DNA of 64,000 nt from Mesorhizobium sp. WSM3626 (lineage in GTDB: Bacteria; Pseudomonadota; Alphaproteobacteria; Rhizobiales; Rhizobiaceae): contig NZ_AZUY01000003.1 in the NCBI RefSeq assembly GCF_000513935.1, positions 135,684-199,683 of the forward strand, written 5' to 3'. A program made the position numbers and the translations under genes. Each line of letters starts with the position of its first letter. The stretch's first letter is position 1. The notes beneath the pieces were generated by a model. It had not been told where the DNA came from and ran no database searches. It saw only the letters and a list, made by a program, of their open reading frames with translations. Shown piece after piece: positions 41,907 to 50,866 of the stretch.

Positions 41907-42223
41907 TGAAGGTCGCTCCCCGCCGGGAGGCGGGGCTCATTTGCGCGGGGTAGCGTTCCTTCGCGCCCCCCTCTGTCCTGCCGGACATCTCCCCCTCTAG
42001 GGGGGAGATCGGCCGTCGTAGCGGATTTCGCCAATCTCCTACGCAGAAGAGGTGAGTGGGGCGCCAGAACTGCCAATCTCCCCCCTAGAGGGGGAGATGT
42101 CCGGCAGGACAGAGGGGGGCGCCGTAGAGCGCCAGCGCCACGCGGCCGGCGCTCTCCCTTTGTTCCCTCTGTCACTACAACATCACCTGCAACCATGATC
42201 TTCTCCCGAAGACCGCCCTCGAC
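41907..42223. other. Intergenic gap in the isatin operon
   Basis: A 317-bp stretch between the isatin hydrolase stop and the flavoprotein start, both leftward. It holds palindromic repeat copy 2. No promoter or gene is evident outside that repeat. Confidence 0.5.
41963..42122 (-). repeat. Palindromic intergenic repeat, copy 2
   Basis: Same element as at 8931-9092: outer arms TCTGTCCTGCCGGACATC and complement, inner C/G runs. About 160 bp. It lies within the presumed operon, where it may form a stable hairpin in the mRNA. Confidence 0.9.
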
Positions 42224-43015
42224 CTATTTGCCCGCCACCAGCGCCAGGGCGCGGATCGGGCTGCCGGTGCCGTGCTCGATCTTGAGCGGGGCCGCGATCA
42301 GGATCGCGCCTTTCGGCGGCAGCTGGTCGAGATTGCAGAGACTGGCGAGGCCGTAGCGGTTGGCCTTGTGCATCAGCGTGTGCGCCGGGAATGGCGGCTC
42401 CATGCCGCCGGCCTTGCCGGCATCGGTGCCGATGGTCTCCGAGCCCCAGCCCTTGATGTCCTTGGTGATCAGGAACTGGATGGCTTCCGCCGTCGGGCCG
42501 GGCGTGTGCGGGCCGGTCTCGTTGGCATTGAGGAATTCGGCTTCCGAGCCGTTGCGCTTGTACCAGTCGGTGCGCATCACCACCCACTCGCCGGCGTTGA
42601 TCGCGCCATGCTTGGCTTCCCAGGCCTTGATGTGGTCGACGGTGAGCAGGAAATCGTGATCGGCGGCGGCTTCCTTCGAACAGTCGATGACATTGACCGG
42701 CCCGATGAAATTCTGCGCCGGAATGGTGTCGGTGGCGCCGTCCGGATAATCCTTGCCGGAGATCCAATGCTGCGGGGCGTCGAAATGCGTGCCGGAATGC
42801 TCGCCGAGCTTCAGCCAGTTCCACGCCCACCATGGACCGTTCTTGTCATAGCGGGAGATTGAGTGGATCTCGACCTTCGGCGTGTCGACGGCAAGTTCCG
42901 GCGGCAGCTTGATCAGCGGTGTGTCCGGCCCGAGCGGCGCCGTCAGGTCGACCACCTTGATGGCGCCGGAAAGAAGCTGGGCGGCGACTTCGCCGAGGAG
43001 TTTTTGGCTGTCCAT
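42224..43015 (-). CDS. Isatin hydrolase (cyclase family, metal-dependent)
   Basis: A 263-residue metal-dependent hydrolase of the cyclase/kynurenine-formamidase superfamily. The metal motif is LGEHSGTHFDAPQHW: H73, H77 and D79, the same residue numbers I recall as the manganese ligands of the structurally characterised isatin hydrolase B of Labrenzia. The aromatic pocket sequence GPWWAWNWLKLGEHSG and later segments (DCSKEAAADHDFLLT, GGMEPPFPAH, GTGSPIRALAL) agree with that enzyme throughout. It opens the lactam of isatin to isatinate. It heads the leftward operon and shares an intergenic region with a divergent flavoprotein gene. Family assignment is strong; substrate is by sequence resemblance only. 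Confidence 0.85.
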   Translation of the reverse strand: MDSQKLLGEVAAQLLSGAIKVVDLTAPLGPDTPLIKLPPELAVDTPKVEIHSISRYDKNGPWWAWNWLKLGEHSGTHFDAPQHWISGKDYPDGATDTIPAQNFIGPVNVIDCSKEAAADHDFLLTVDHIKAWEAKHGAINAGEWVVMRTDWYKRNGSEAEFLNANETGPHTPGPTAEAIQFLITKDIKGWGSETIGTDAGKAGGMEPPFPAHTLMHKANRYGLASLCNLDQLPPKGAILIAAPLKIEHGTGSPIRALALVAGK

Positions 43016-43102
43016 GGTCTCTGTTCCCTCTGTCTGACATGATCAAGGCTCGTCTCGGCCCTTAATATCCTACTAGACGAAAACATATGCATCTGCAATT
43101 AT

Positions 43103-43116
43103 CTTTAAGCATAAAG
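43103..43116. promoter_or_regulatory. Shared operator candidate 1 (CTTTAAGCATAAAG)
   Basis: Palindrome-like 14-mer, arms CTTTA/TAAAG around AGCA, matching YTTYAAGCWTRAAR. It lies in the 117-bp divergent region between isatin hydrolase (-) and the flavoprotein gene (+), ending 16 bases before the latter's GTG start. Confidence 0.7.
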
Positions 43117-43132
43117 GATATGGGAACGGGGC

Positions 43133-44706
43133 GTGAGCGAGTTCGACGCCATCTTTGTCGGGGCGGGCCACAACACTCTGGCATGCGCCGCGCATCTGGC
43201 GCTCAAGGGCTGGAAAACCGGGGTTTTCGAACGCGGCGCAACAATCGGCGGCGCCGTCCAGACCCGCGAATTCACCCTCCCCGGCTTCCGCCACGATTTC
43301 GGCGCGATGAATCTGAGCCTGTTCGCCGGCTCGGCGTTCCATCGGAAATATGCAAATGAATTGAAAGCGCAGGGGCTGGAATTCGCCCCGGTCGCCGACT
43401 GTTTCGCCAGCGCCTTTCCGGATGGACGCTGGTTCGGGGTCAGCAACGATCTGGAAAAGACCGCCGGCCGCATGGCTGCCTTTTCGGCCGCCGATGCCGC
43501 GACATGGCGCAGGCTGGTTGCCGCCTTCCCGGCCGAAGCCGAGCATTTGTTCAAGCTGCTGGGCTCGCCGATGAGCGCCCGGGCGCTTGCGGGCACCGCA
43601 TGGAACCTGTGGCGCAAGAAGGGTGTATCGGGCGCGCTCGACACCGGCCGGCTGCTGTTGTCTTCGCCGCGTGCCTGGCTGGAGGAAAATTTCGAGTCTC
43701 CACACATCAGGGCGACGCTCGCCACCTGGGGCATGCATCTCGACTTCGCGCCCGACACCGCCGGCGGTGCCGTGTTTCCCTATCTGGAATCGATGGCCAA
43801 CCAGAGTTTTGGCATGGTGCTGGGCAAGGGCGGCGCCGATACGATCATCCGGGCACTGGCCGGCATGGTGACATCCGCCGGCGGCAGGATCGTCACCGGC
43901 GCCGAGGTGACCGAGATCACGGTCTCCGGCGGCAAGGCGACAGGTGTGCGGCTTGTTTCCGGCGAAACGCATACGGCCACCAGGGCGGTGATTGCAGGCG
44001 TGGCGCCCAAGGCGCTGTCCGGCAAGCTGCTGCCCGGCGGTTCCGGCGACGCCGGCTTCGACATGGCGATGCAGAAGTTTCGACATGCGCCGGGCACGAT
44101 GATGATCCACCTGGCGCTGGACGATCTGCCGGACTGGCGCGCCGGGGCAGAGTTGCGCCAGTTCGCCTATGTGCATCTGGCGCCGTCGCTCGACCAGATG
44201 TCGCGCACCTATCAGCAGGCGGTGGCAGGCATGCTGCCGGACGAACCGGTGCTGGTCGTCGGCCAGCCGACCGCGGTCGATCCGTCGCGTGCGCCCGCGG
44301 GCAAACATGTTCTGTGGGTGCAGGTGCGCATGCTGCCCGCCGAAATCGTGGGCGACGCCTCGGCCAAGATCGCGCCAGCGCATTGGGACGAGGTCAAGGA
44401 TGCCTATGCCGACCGCGTGCTCGACATCATCGAAACCCACGCGCCTGGCCTGCGCGCAAAATCCTCGATCGCGCGGTGTTTTCGCCCATCGATCTCGAGC
44501 GCGAGAACCCGAACCTCGTCGGTGGAGACCAGCTCTGCGGCAGCCATCATCTGGCGCAGAATTTCCTGTTCCGTCCGGCGCGCGGCTATGCCGGCTGGAA
44601 CACGCCGGTAACCAATCTGCATCTCACCGGCGCCGCGACATGGCCCGGTGCCGGCATGGGTGCCGCCTCGGGCTTCATGCTCGCGCAACAGCTTGGCGGG
44701 AGATAG
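43133..44706 (+). pseudogene. NAD(P)/FAD-dependent oxidoreductase, phytoene-desaturase-like, frameshifted
   Basis: A paralogue of 40335-41906. The frame from the GTG at 43133 carries the dinucleotide motif AIFVGAGHNTLACAAHLALK and continues correctly to ...THAPGLRAK near 44466. It then breaks; the continuation ILDRAVFSPIDLERENPNLV through GAATWPGAGMGAASGFMLAQ is in the next frame to 44706. One A missing from an AAAA run (44459-44462 region) explains the break. With it restored the protein has about 524 residues, the full family length. Either a recent inactivation or a consensus error in a homopolymer. It is the first gene of the divergent transporter operon. Confidence 0.8.
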
Positions 44707-44810
44707 ACGATTTCATGAGGGCGACGACAGGCAAGGCGCTGCTGCCGACGAAGCCGAACCAATGACCGGACGAAGCTGCGCGAAGACAATAACCAACAAG
44801 GGGAACGACC

Positions 44811-46340
44811 ATGACAATCAACAGACGCGAATTGCTGGGATACAGTGCCGCGGCACTTGGCGTGGCCGCCGTCGGCCTGCCGAAGATCGCCAAAGCCGCC
44901 GCCGGCGAACTGACCATCGCCTACAACGTCAACCTGCCGTCCTGGGATCCGACCACCGGACCGTCCGCCGTCAACCCGACCATCCAGGGCCTCTACCAGT
45001 CGGTGTTCGATCAGTTCATCCCGCAGAAGCCTGACCTGTCCTTCGCGCCTGGCCTTTTGACGGAATGGGGCTGGAACGAGGACCGCACCAAGATCATGAT
45101 GACGGTGCGCGAAGGCGTGAAATGGCATGACGGCACGCCGTTCACGCCGGAAGACGTGGTCTGGTCGCTGCAGCGGGCGGGTGACGAGAAGACCGGGAAC
45201 CCGATCCAGTTCGTCTGGAAGAACGTCAGCAATTTCAAGATCGACGGCAACAAGATCACAGGCGACGTCGTGCAGTTCGACCCGGTTTATTTCAAATGGA
45301 TGTCGTTCCTGACCGGCTACATCATGCCCAAGGCCTATTACGAGAAGGTCGGCGCCGAAGGGTTCGAGAAGGCGCCGATCGGTACCGGCCCCTACATGGT
45401 CGAAAAATTCGAGCGCAACGCCTTCCTGCGGCTGAAAGCCAATCCCAACTACTGGGGCGGCAAGCCCGCCTTCGAGAATGTGACGATCAAGTTCGTCACC
45501 GATGCGGCGAGCCGCGTGGCAGAGATTGAATCCGGCTCCTCGCAGGTGACGCTCGAAATCCCCTACGAGGAGTATGACCGGCTGATCGCCAAGGAGGGGC
45601 TCGCCGGCTCGATCAAGAATGTTTCCGATATCGGCATGATCTTCTTCAACGACATCGAAGCCATGCTCGACAAGAACGTGCGCCAGGCAGCCGTCATGGC
45701 GGTGGACAAGGAGCTTCTGGTCAAGCGGCTGCTGCGCGGCTATGGCCAGCCGATCGCCACGCTGGAAACACCGGAATACACGGCGTTCGACGCCTCGATC
45801 AAGGTGGAGCACAATCCGGAGAAGGCCAAGGAACTGCTGGCCGCCTCAGGCTATTCGCCGGAAAAGCCGATCAAGTTCACCATCCAGACGACCAAGGGCT
45901 TCAAGCCCAAGGACTACGAGATGATCCAGGCGATCGTCGGCATGTGGCGCAAGGTCGGCATCGAGGCGACGATCGAGGTCTACGAGATTGCCAAGCACTA
46001 CGAGCTGCGCGCCGCCGACAAGCTCGCGCCCGCGGCCTTCTACAATTGGGGCAACGCCATTGGCGATCCGACCACCTCGACCGGCTTTGCCATGTATGGA
46101 CCGAGCCCGCATTCGATCTGGGACAGCCAGGACCTGATCGACATGATCAACCCGCTGTGGGGAGAGAAGGACGAGGCCAAGCGCATCGCCGGCTGGAAGG
46201 CGGTCGACAAATACATCGCCGAGCAGGCCTATGTGCTGCCGCTGATGCAGTACGCACAGCCCATCGTGCATGCCAAGGGCGTCAACGTGGTGCAGCATAT
46301 TTCAGGCGCGCTGCTGCCGGCGCTGATGACCCCGGCCTGA
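44811..46340 (+). CDS. ABC transporter substrate-binding protein, family 5
   Basis: A 509-residue periplasmic binding protein. The signal peptide is of twin-arginine type (NRRELLGYSAAALGVAAVG). The family-5 core shows the usual segments, such as FAPGLLTEWGWNEDRTKIMM, VREGVKWHDGTPFTPEDVVW and YIMPKAYYEKVG. Members bind peptides, nickel, opines or other amphipathic compounds. In this cluster an aromatic or indole compound is possible. Gene order (binding protein, two permeases, two ATPases) is of the Dpp/Opp type. Confidence 0.9.
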   Translation: MTINRRELLGYSAAALGVAAVGLPKIAKAAAGELTIAYNVNLPSWDPTTGPSAVNPTIQGLYQSVFDQFIPQKPDLSFAPGLLTEWGWNEDRTKIMMTVREGVKWHDGTPFTPEDVVWSLQRAGDEKTGNPIQFVWKNVSNFKIDGNKITGDVVQFDPVYFKWMSFLTGYIMPKAYYEKVGAEGFEKAPIGTGPYMVEKFERNAFLRLKANPNYWGGKPAFENVTIKFVTDAASRVAEIESGSSQVTLEIPYEEYDRLIAKEGLAGSIKNVSDIGMIFFNDIEAMLDKNVRQAAVMAVDKELLVKRLLRGYGQPIATLETPEYTAFDASIKVEHNPEKAKELLAASGYSPEKPIKFTIQTTKGFKPKDYEMIQAIVGMWRKVGIEATIEVYEIAKHYELRAADKLAPAAFYNWGNAIGDPTTSTGFAMYGPSPHSIWDSQDLIDMINPLWGEKDEAKRIAGWKAVDKYIAEQAYVLPLMQYAQPIVHAKGVNVVQHISGALLPALMTPA

Positions 46341-46353
46341 GACAGACGCCAAG

Positions 46354-46377
46354 GCACGCCGTCGCAAGACGGCGTGC
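46354..46377 (+). terminator. Stable hairpin after the binding-protein gene
   Basis: GCACGCCGTC pairs perfectly with GACGGCGTGC around a GCAA tetraloop, 13 bases after the stop. There is no T-run, so it may protect the upstream mRNA end or partially attenuate, giving more binding protein than permease. Confidence 0.75.
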
Positions 46378-46389
46378 AACTTGCGCAGG

Positions 46390-46460
46390 CCCTCTCATCC
46401 GGCCCTTCGGGCCACCTTCCCTCGGAGAGAAGGTGGCCGCGAAGCGTCCGGATGAAGGGG
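46390..46460 (+). repeat. Rhizobial palindromic repeat (second family)
   Basis: An inverted repeat whose arms begin CCTCTCATCCGG and end TCCGGATGAAGGGG, with an inner GGCCACCTTC / GAAGGTGGCC hairpin. It separates the binding-protein and permease genes. Confidence 0.8.
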
Positions 46461-46493
46461 CTGCTCGTTAGAACACGCTAGGCCAACGCCAGA

Positions 46494-47501
46494 ATGCTCC
46501 TGCAACGATTCCTGATCCGTCTTGCGACGATGCTGATCACGCTGTTCGGCGTGGCCGTCGTCGTATTCGTGGTCATCCGCGTCGCACCCGGCGACCCGAT
46601 CGCCATGATGCTGCCGCCCGGCGCAACCAATGACGACATCGCCCGGCTGCGCGCGCTATACGGGCTCGACAAGACGATCGTACAGCAGTTCTTCATCTGG
46701 CTGGCCGGTGTCGCCAGGGGCGATTTCGGCACCTCGATCTCGCTGCGGCAAGATGTGCTCGGCCTCGTCTTCAACCGGCTGCCGGCGACGCTGGAGCTTG
46801 CCATCGTCGCGCTTGTCATGGCGGTGGCGATTGGCGGCACGACGGCGATCCTCGGCGCGCGCGAACGCGGTACCGCGGTCGAAGCGGGCATCGACATCGC
46901 CAGCGGTGCAGCGCTCTCCATTCCCGATTTCCTCTGGGGCCTCGTGCTGATCCTGCTGTTCGGCGTGCTGGTGCCGATCTTCGACATTTCGGGCCGCGTG
47001 TCGCCGCAACTCGACCTGCCCTTCGTCTCCCAGTTCTATTTGTTCGAGAGCCTGCTTCGGCTGCGCTTCGACCTCACCTGGGATCTCTTGAAGCACATGC
47101 TGATGCCGGCGATTGCCTTGGCGCTGCCGTTGGCGGCAATCATCTCGCAGCTGTTGAAACAGTCGCTGAAGGAAGTGCTCGACCTCGATTATGTCGTGCT
47201 GGCGCGGGTCAAAGGGTTTTCGGAAACGCAAGTCATCCTGCGCGAGGCGCTGAAGAACGCCGCCCTGCCGACACTGACGCTGGTCGGCGTGCAATTCACT
47301 TTCCTCATCGGCGGCACGGTCATCGTCGAGCGGCTGTTTTCCTATGAGGGCCTCGGCAACATGGCCATCGATGCCGTCATCAACCGCGACCTGCCGCTGA
47401 TCCAGGGCATCGTGCTGGTCTTCGCGCTGCTGTTCGTGCTGATCAACCTTGCCGTCGACATGATGTATGCGCTGCTCAATCCGAGGCTGCGCCATGGATG
47501 A
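46494..47501 (+). CDS. ABC transporter permease (DppB/OppB type)
   Basis: A 335-residue inner-membrane permease with an N-terminal membrane segment (LIRLATMLITLFGVAVVVFV), then RVAPGDPIAMMLPPGATNDD typical of DppB, and the EAA loop DLDYVVLARVKGFSETQVIL. It pairs with the following permease. The stop overlaps the next start by eight bases. No defect is seen. Confidence 0.9.
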   Translation: MLLQRFLIRLATMLITLFGVAVVVFVVIRVAPGDPIAMMLPPGATNDDIARLRALYGLDKTIVQQFFIWLAGVARGDFGTSISLRQDVLGLVFNRLPATLELAIVALVMAVAIGGTTAILGARERGTAVEAGIDIASGAALSIPDFLWGLVLILLFGVLVPIFDISGRVSPQLDLPFVSQFYLFESLLRLRFDLTWDLLKHMLMPAIALALPLAAIISQLLKQSLKEVLDLDYVVLARVKGFSETQVILREALKNAALPTLTLVGVQFTFLIGGTVIVERLFSYEGLGNMAIDAVINRDLPLIQGIVLVFALLFVLINLAVDMMYALLNPRLRHG

Positions 47502-48341
47502 GGCACGCATCTCGCGACATGGCTCAGGCGCAAAGCTATGGCTGGCGGGAGGCTGGCTGCTGCTGGCGCTGCTGGCAGCGATCTTCGCCCCGCTGGTCGC
47601 CCCGCAGGATCCGCTGGCGCAGGACCTGATGCTGGAGCGGTTGCCGCCGTTCTGGCTCGATGGCGCCGAGCCTGGTTATTGGCTCGGCACCGACAGCCTC
47701 GGCCGCGACCTGCTCTCGCGCCTGATTTTTGGTGGCCGCATCGCGTTCATCGTTGCTTTCGCGGCGGCCATCGCCGCCTGCGTCGTTGGCTCAACGCTTG
47801 GGCTGATCGCTGGCTATTTCGGCGGCTGGGCGGATCGCATCATCTCGCGCATCGTCGACGTCTGGATGGCTTTCCCGCCGGTGCTGTTCGCCATTCTGCT
47901 GGTTGCCGTGCTGGGGACAGGATTAAGTTCCGTCATTCTCGCCATCGCGATCATCGACTGGACGCGCTTCTGCCGCGTGATCCGCGCCGAAGCCATGGGC
48001 CAGTCGCGCATGGACTATGTCGAGAACGCCCGCATCGCCGGCTACGGCCGCATCGGCATCATGCTGCGCGAGGTGCTGCCCAACGTGGTGCCCTCGGTCG
48101 TGGCGCTGCTGTCGCTTGAAATGGGTATCGCCGTCATCGTCGAGGCGATCCTGTCCTTCGTCATCTGTCGATCTCGACCGACGACCCGACTTGGGGCGGC
48201 ATCATCGCCGAGGGCCGTCTCTCGATCCACCAGGCATGGTGGGTGCTGGTTTTCCCGCTGATCACGCTGATCCTCACAGTGCTGTCTTTCAGCCAGTTCG
48301 GCGAAGCTCTGAAGACGCGTTTCGATCCGGTGCTGCGATGA
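47494..48341 (+). pseudogene. ABC transporter permease (DppC/OppC type), frameshifted
   Basis: The frame from the ATG at 47494 shows a normal DppC-type protein (LGTDSLGRDLLSRLIFGGRI, GYFGGWADRIISRIVDVWMA, MDYVENARIAGYGRIGIM) to ...AILSFV at 48162. There the frame fails; the expected LSISTDDPTWGGIIAEGRLS continues in the next frame to a stop at 48341, which overlaps the ATG of the ATPase gene (ATGA). One base is missing near 48163-48164. Restored, the protein has about 282 residues. Without it the permease lacks its last two membrane segments, and the transporter would not work. Confidence 0.82.
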
Positions 48342-49216
48342 GCGCCTGTCTCGACATCGCCAATCTGAGCGCCGTGCTGGCCAACGGCCAGCGCGTGCTG
48401 CGTTCTGTTTCGCTCGCCCTGCAACCCGGCGAGGTGCGTGCCCTGGTCGGCGAAAGCGGCGCCGGCAAGACAATGATCGGCAAGGCGGTGCTCGGCGTGC
48501 TGCCATCGAGCGTGCGCATCGTCGAAGGCGATATGCGGCTCGAGGGCGAAGACCTCGGCAAACTCCAGCCCAGGGCGCGGCGCACGCTGATCGGCGCGCG
48601 CACGGCGCTGATCCCGCAGGATCCGCTGACCGCGCTCAACCCCTCGCGCCGCATCGGCCCGCAGATGACCGACCGGCTGGTGCGCATCCTCGGCTGGAGC
48701 GGCGACAAGGCCGACCGGCGTATCCGGCAATTGCTGGACGAGGTGCAGATCCGCGACCCCGACCGCGTGCTGAAGACTTATCCGCACGAACTGTCCGGTG
48801 GCATGCGCCAACGCGTGCTGATTGCCGCCGCATTCGCCGCCGAGCCACGGCTGATCGTCGCCGACGAGCCGACCACGGCGCTCGACGTCACCGTACAGAA
48901 GCAGATCCTTCGGCTGATCGGCGCGTTGCAGCGCGAGCACGGCACCGCGATCCTGTTCGTCACCCATGATCTCGGCGTCGTCGCCAAGATCAGCCAGAAA
49001 GTGTCGGTGCTCTATGCCGGCAAGGTGGTGGAAGAGGCCGAGACCGCAGCGCTGTTCGCGGCACCTCGGCACCCCTATACCCGGGCACTGATGGCTGCGA
49101 CGCCGCGCTACACCGATCCCTTCGCTTCGTTGAGACCCGTGGACGAGACGGTGCTGGCCGGTCTCGCCGCCGAGATCGCGTCCGCCGACCAGGCCTGGAG
49201 GCGTCCGCATGGCTGA
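48338..49216 (+). CDS. ABC transporter ATP-binding protein (DppD/OppD type)
   Basis: A 292-residue ATPase starting at 48338. Walker A GESGAGKT, signature [17 protein letters not shown] and Walker [17 protein letters not shown] are present, with the H-loop FVTHDLGVV and the oligopeptide C-terminal [13 protein letters not shown]. It overlaps the frameshifted permease stop and the next ATPase start. It is one half of the ATPase dimer of this transporter. Confidence 0.92.
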   Translation: MSACLDIANLSAVLANGQRVLRSVSLALQPGEVRALVGESGAGKTMIGKAVLGVLPSSVRIVEGDMRLEGEDLGKLQPRARRTLIGARTALIPQDPLTALNPSRRIGPQMTDRLVRILGWSGDKADRRIRQLLDEVQIRDPDRVLKTYPHELSGGMRQRVLIAAAFAAEPRLIVADEPTTALDVTVQKQILRLIGALQREHGTAILFVTHDLGVVAKISQKVSVLYAGKVVEEAETAALFAAPRHPYTRALMAATPRYTDPFASLRPVDETVLAGLAAEIASADQAWRRPHG

Positions 49217-50045
49217 GCCGCTGTTTTCCGTGCGCGGACTTAAGGTTGCGCTGCCCGACATGACGCGCAAGCCGCTGATCGGCCGCGCACCGCTGGCCGA
49301 GATTCTGAAAGGCCTGGATTTCGACCTGCCCAGCGGCTCGGTGACCGGCATAGTCGGCGAATCCGGGTCCGGCAAATCGACGCTCGGCCGCACGCTGGTG
49401 CGGCTGCTGGAGCCGAGCGCCGGCAGCGTCCGTTTCGAGGGCCGTGACATCACCCATCTGCCCGAAGCGGCACTGCGGCCACTGCGCCGCGACCTGCAGA
49501 TGATCTTCCAGGATCCGATGTCGTCGCTCAACCCTCGCCGCACCATTGCCAGCATCATCGCCGCACCGCTCAGGCAGAACGGGCTTGGCGACAATCTGAA
49601 AGCGCGCGTCGCGGAGGCACTGCAACGCGTCGGCCTGCCGCAAAGCTTCGCCGGCCGCTACCGCCACGAATTGTCGGGCGGCCAACGCCAGCGCGTCGGC
49701 ATTGCGCGCGCGCTGGCGCTGTCGCCGAAATTCGTGCTGGCCGACGAGATCGTCTCCGGGCTCGACGTCTCGACGCAGGCCCAGATCCTCACCTTGCTGG
49801 AGAAGCTTGCCGCGGAGATGGGCCTGACAGTCGCCTTCATCAGCCACGATCTGTCGGTGATCCGGCGGCTTTGCCAACAGGTGATCGTCATGCGCGAGGG
49901 CAGCATCGTCGAAGCCAGCGCCACCGACGCCTTGTTCGACAAGCCGCGGCAGGCCTACACGCGCGATCTCATCGCAGCCATTCCGCTGCCGGAAATCGAT
50001 GCGGGCTGGCTGGACATGCCTTCCACAGGCAAGGCGCCGATATGA
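49209..50045 (+). CDS. ABC transporter ATP-binding protein (DppF/OppF type)
   Basis: A 278-residue ATPase with Walker [10 protein letters not shown], the FQDPMSSLNPRRT Q-loop region, signature [17 protein letters not shown], and LADEIVSGLDVSTQ where Walker B has Ile-Val in place of Pro-Thr. The H-loop is FISHDLS. It completes the transporter started at 44811. The start overlaps the preceding gene by eight bases. Confidence 0.9.
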   Translation: MAEPLFSVRGLKVALPDMTRKPLIGRAPLAEILKGLDFDLPSGSVTGIVGESGSGKSTLGRTLVRLLEPSAGSVRFEGRDITHLPEAALRPLRRDLQMIFQDPMSSLNPRRTIASIIAAPLRQNGLGDNLKARVAEALQRVGLPQSFAGRYRHELSGGQRQRVGIARALALSPKFVLADEIVSGLDVSTQAQILTLLEKLAAEMGLTVAFISHDLSVIRRLCQQVIVMREGSIVEASATDALFDKPRQAYTRDLIAAIPLPEIDAGWLDMPSTGKAPI

Positions 50046-50125
50046 ATGCGAACGCACGCCGAGAAGCGGGCCTCGGACGTGCGACTGGAAAAGGATTAAG
50101 TCCCGCCAAATGGAGGAGGACTGAC

Positions 50126-50725
50126 ATGAAGACAACAATCGCAATTGCAACGCTCGCCGCTGCTATCCTTGGTAGTGCCGGCATGGCCTCGGCGGATTCG
50201 ATCCCCGGCATGCACGGCCACGACCATACCGGCGTCACGGTTCCCGACATGAAGCAGGCGGTCGACTTCTTCACCGAGGTCGTCGGCTGCAAGAAGGCGA
50301 TGTCGTTCGGACCGTTCGCCGACGACAAGGGCACCTTCATGCAGGACCTGCTCGGCGTCGATCCGAAGGCTGTCATCGAGCAGGTCACCATGGTCCGCTG
50401 CGGCTATGGATCAAACATCGAGCTGTTCAAGTACACCGCGCCCGACCAGAAGGACCTGACACCGAAGAACAGCGACATTGGCGGCTTCCACATCGCCTTC
50501 TATGTCGATGATGTCGTCGCCGCGAAAGCCTATCTCGATGGCAAGAGCGTCAAGACAAGGATGGGGCCGCTGCCGGTCAAGGAAGGGCCCGCCGCTGGCC
50601 AGACCATCCTCTATTTCCAGGCACCTTGGGGCCTGCAATTGGAAGCGATCAGTTATCCCTCTGGCATGGCTTATGAGAAGACCGCCGAGACCGTGCTGTG
50701 GAGCCCGAAGAATCCGGAGAAATGA
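50126..50725 (+). CDS. VOC-fold protein with signal peptide
   Basis: A 199-residue protein from the ATG at 50126, preceded by GGAGGA. The N-terminus is a signal peptide (TIAIATLAAAILGSAGMASA). The mature part is a vicinal-oxygen-chelate fold: HDHTGVTVPDMKQAVDFFTE at the start of one module, GGFHIAFYVDDVVAAKAYLD in the second, and YFQAPWGLQLEAISYP at the end, giving His and Glu positions for a metal. VOC enzymes include dioxygenases, glyoxalases and isomerases; an exported one is uncommon. It follows the transporter operon and may act on the transported compound in the periplasm. Reaction unknown. Confidence 0.75.
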   Translation: MKTTIAIATLAAAILGSAGMASADSIPGMHGHDHTGVTVPDMKQAVDFFTEVVGCKKAMSFGPFADDKGTFMQDLLGVDPKAVIEQVTMVRCGYGSNIELFKYTAPDQKDLTPKNSDIGGFHIAFYVDDVVAAKAYLDGKSVKTRMGPLPVKEGPAAGQTILYFQAPWGLQLEAISYPSGMAYEKTAETVLWSPKNPEK

Positions 50726-50797
50726 TCTCTCGCGGCGCGCCTGCAGGACGTTACGGCAAGCGCGCCACCCAGGCCGCATAATCATTTCGACATAAAA

Positions 50798-50811
50798 CTT
50801 TAAGCTTGAAA
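50798..50811. promoter_or_regulatory. Shared operator candidate 2 (CTTTAAGCTTGAAA)
   Basis: Matches YTTYAAGCWTRAAR. It lies 55 bases upstream of the start of the aminobenzoyl-CoA-type operon at 50867, in the 141-bp gap after the VOC gene, in the expected promoter position. Confidence 0.7.
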
Positions 50812-50866
50812 TATCCTACCTCCGGCGCGATACTGAGGCATAGCAAGCGAAGAGGAGATCGCACGG

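Noticed and set aside
44455..44475. Programmed frameshift in the flavoprotein gene
   Set aside because: The site is a plain AAAA run without a heptameric slippery sequence or a nearby pseudoknot, and the paralogue is unbroken. A deletion or sequencing error is simpler.
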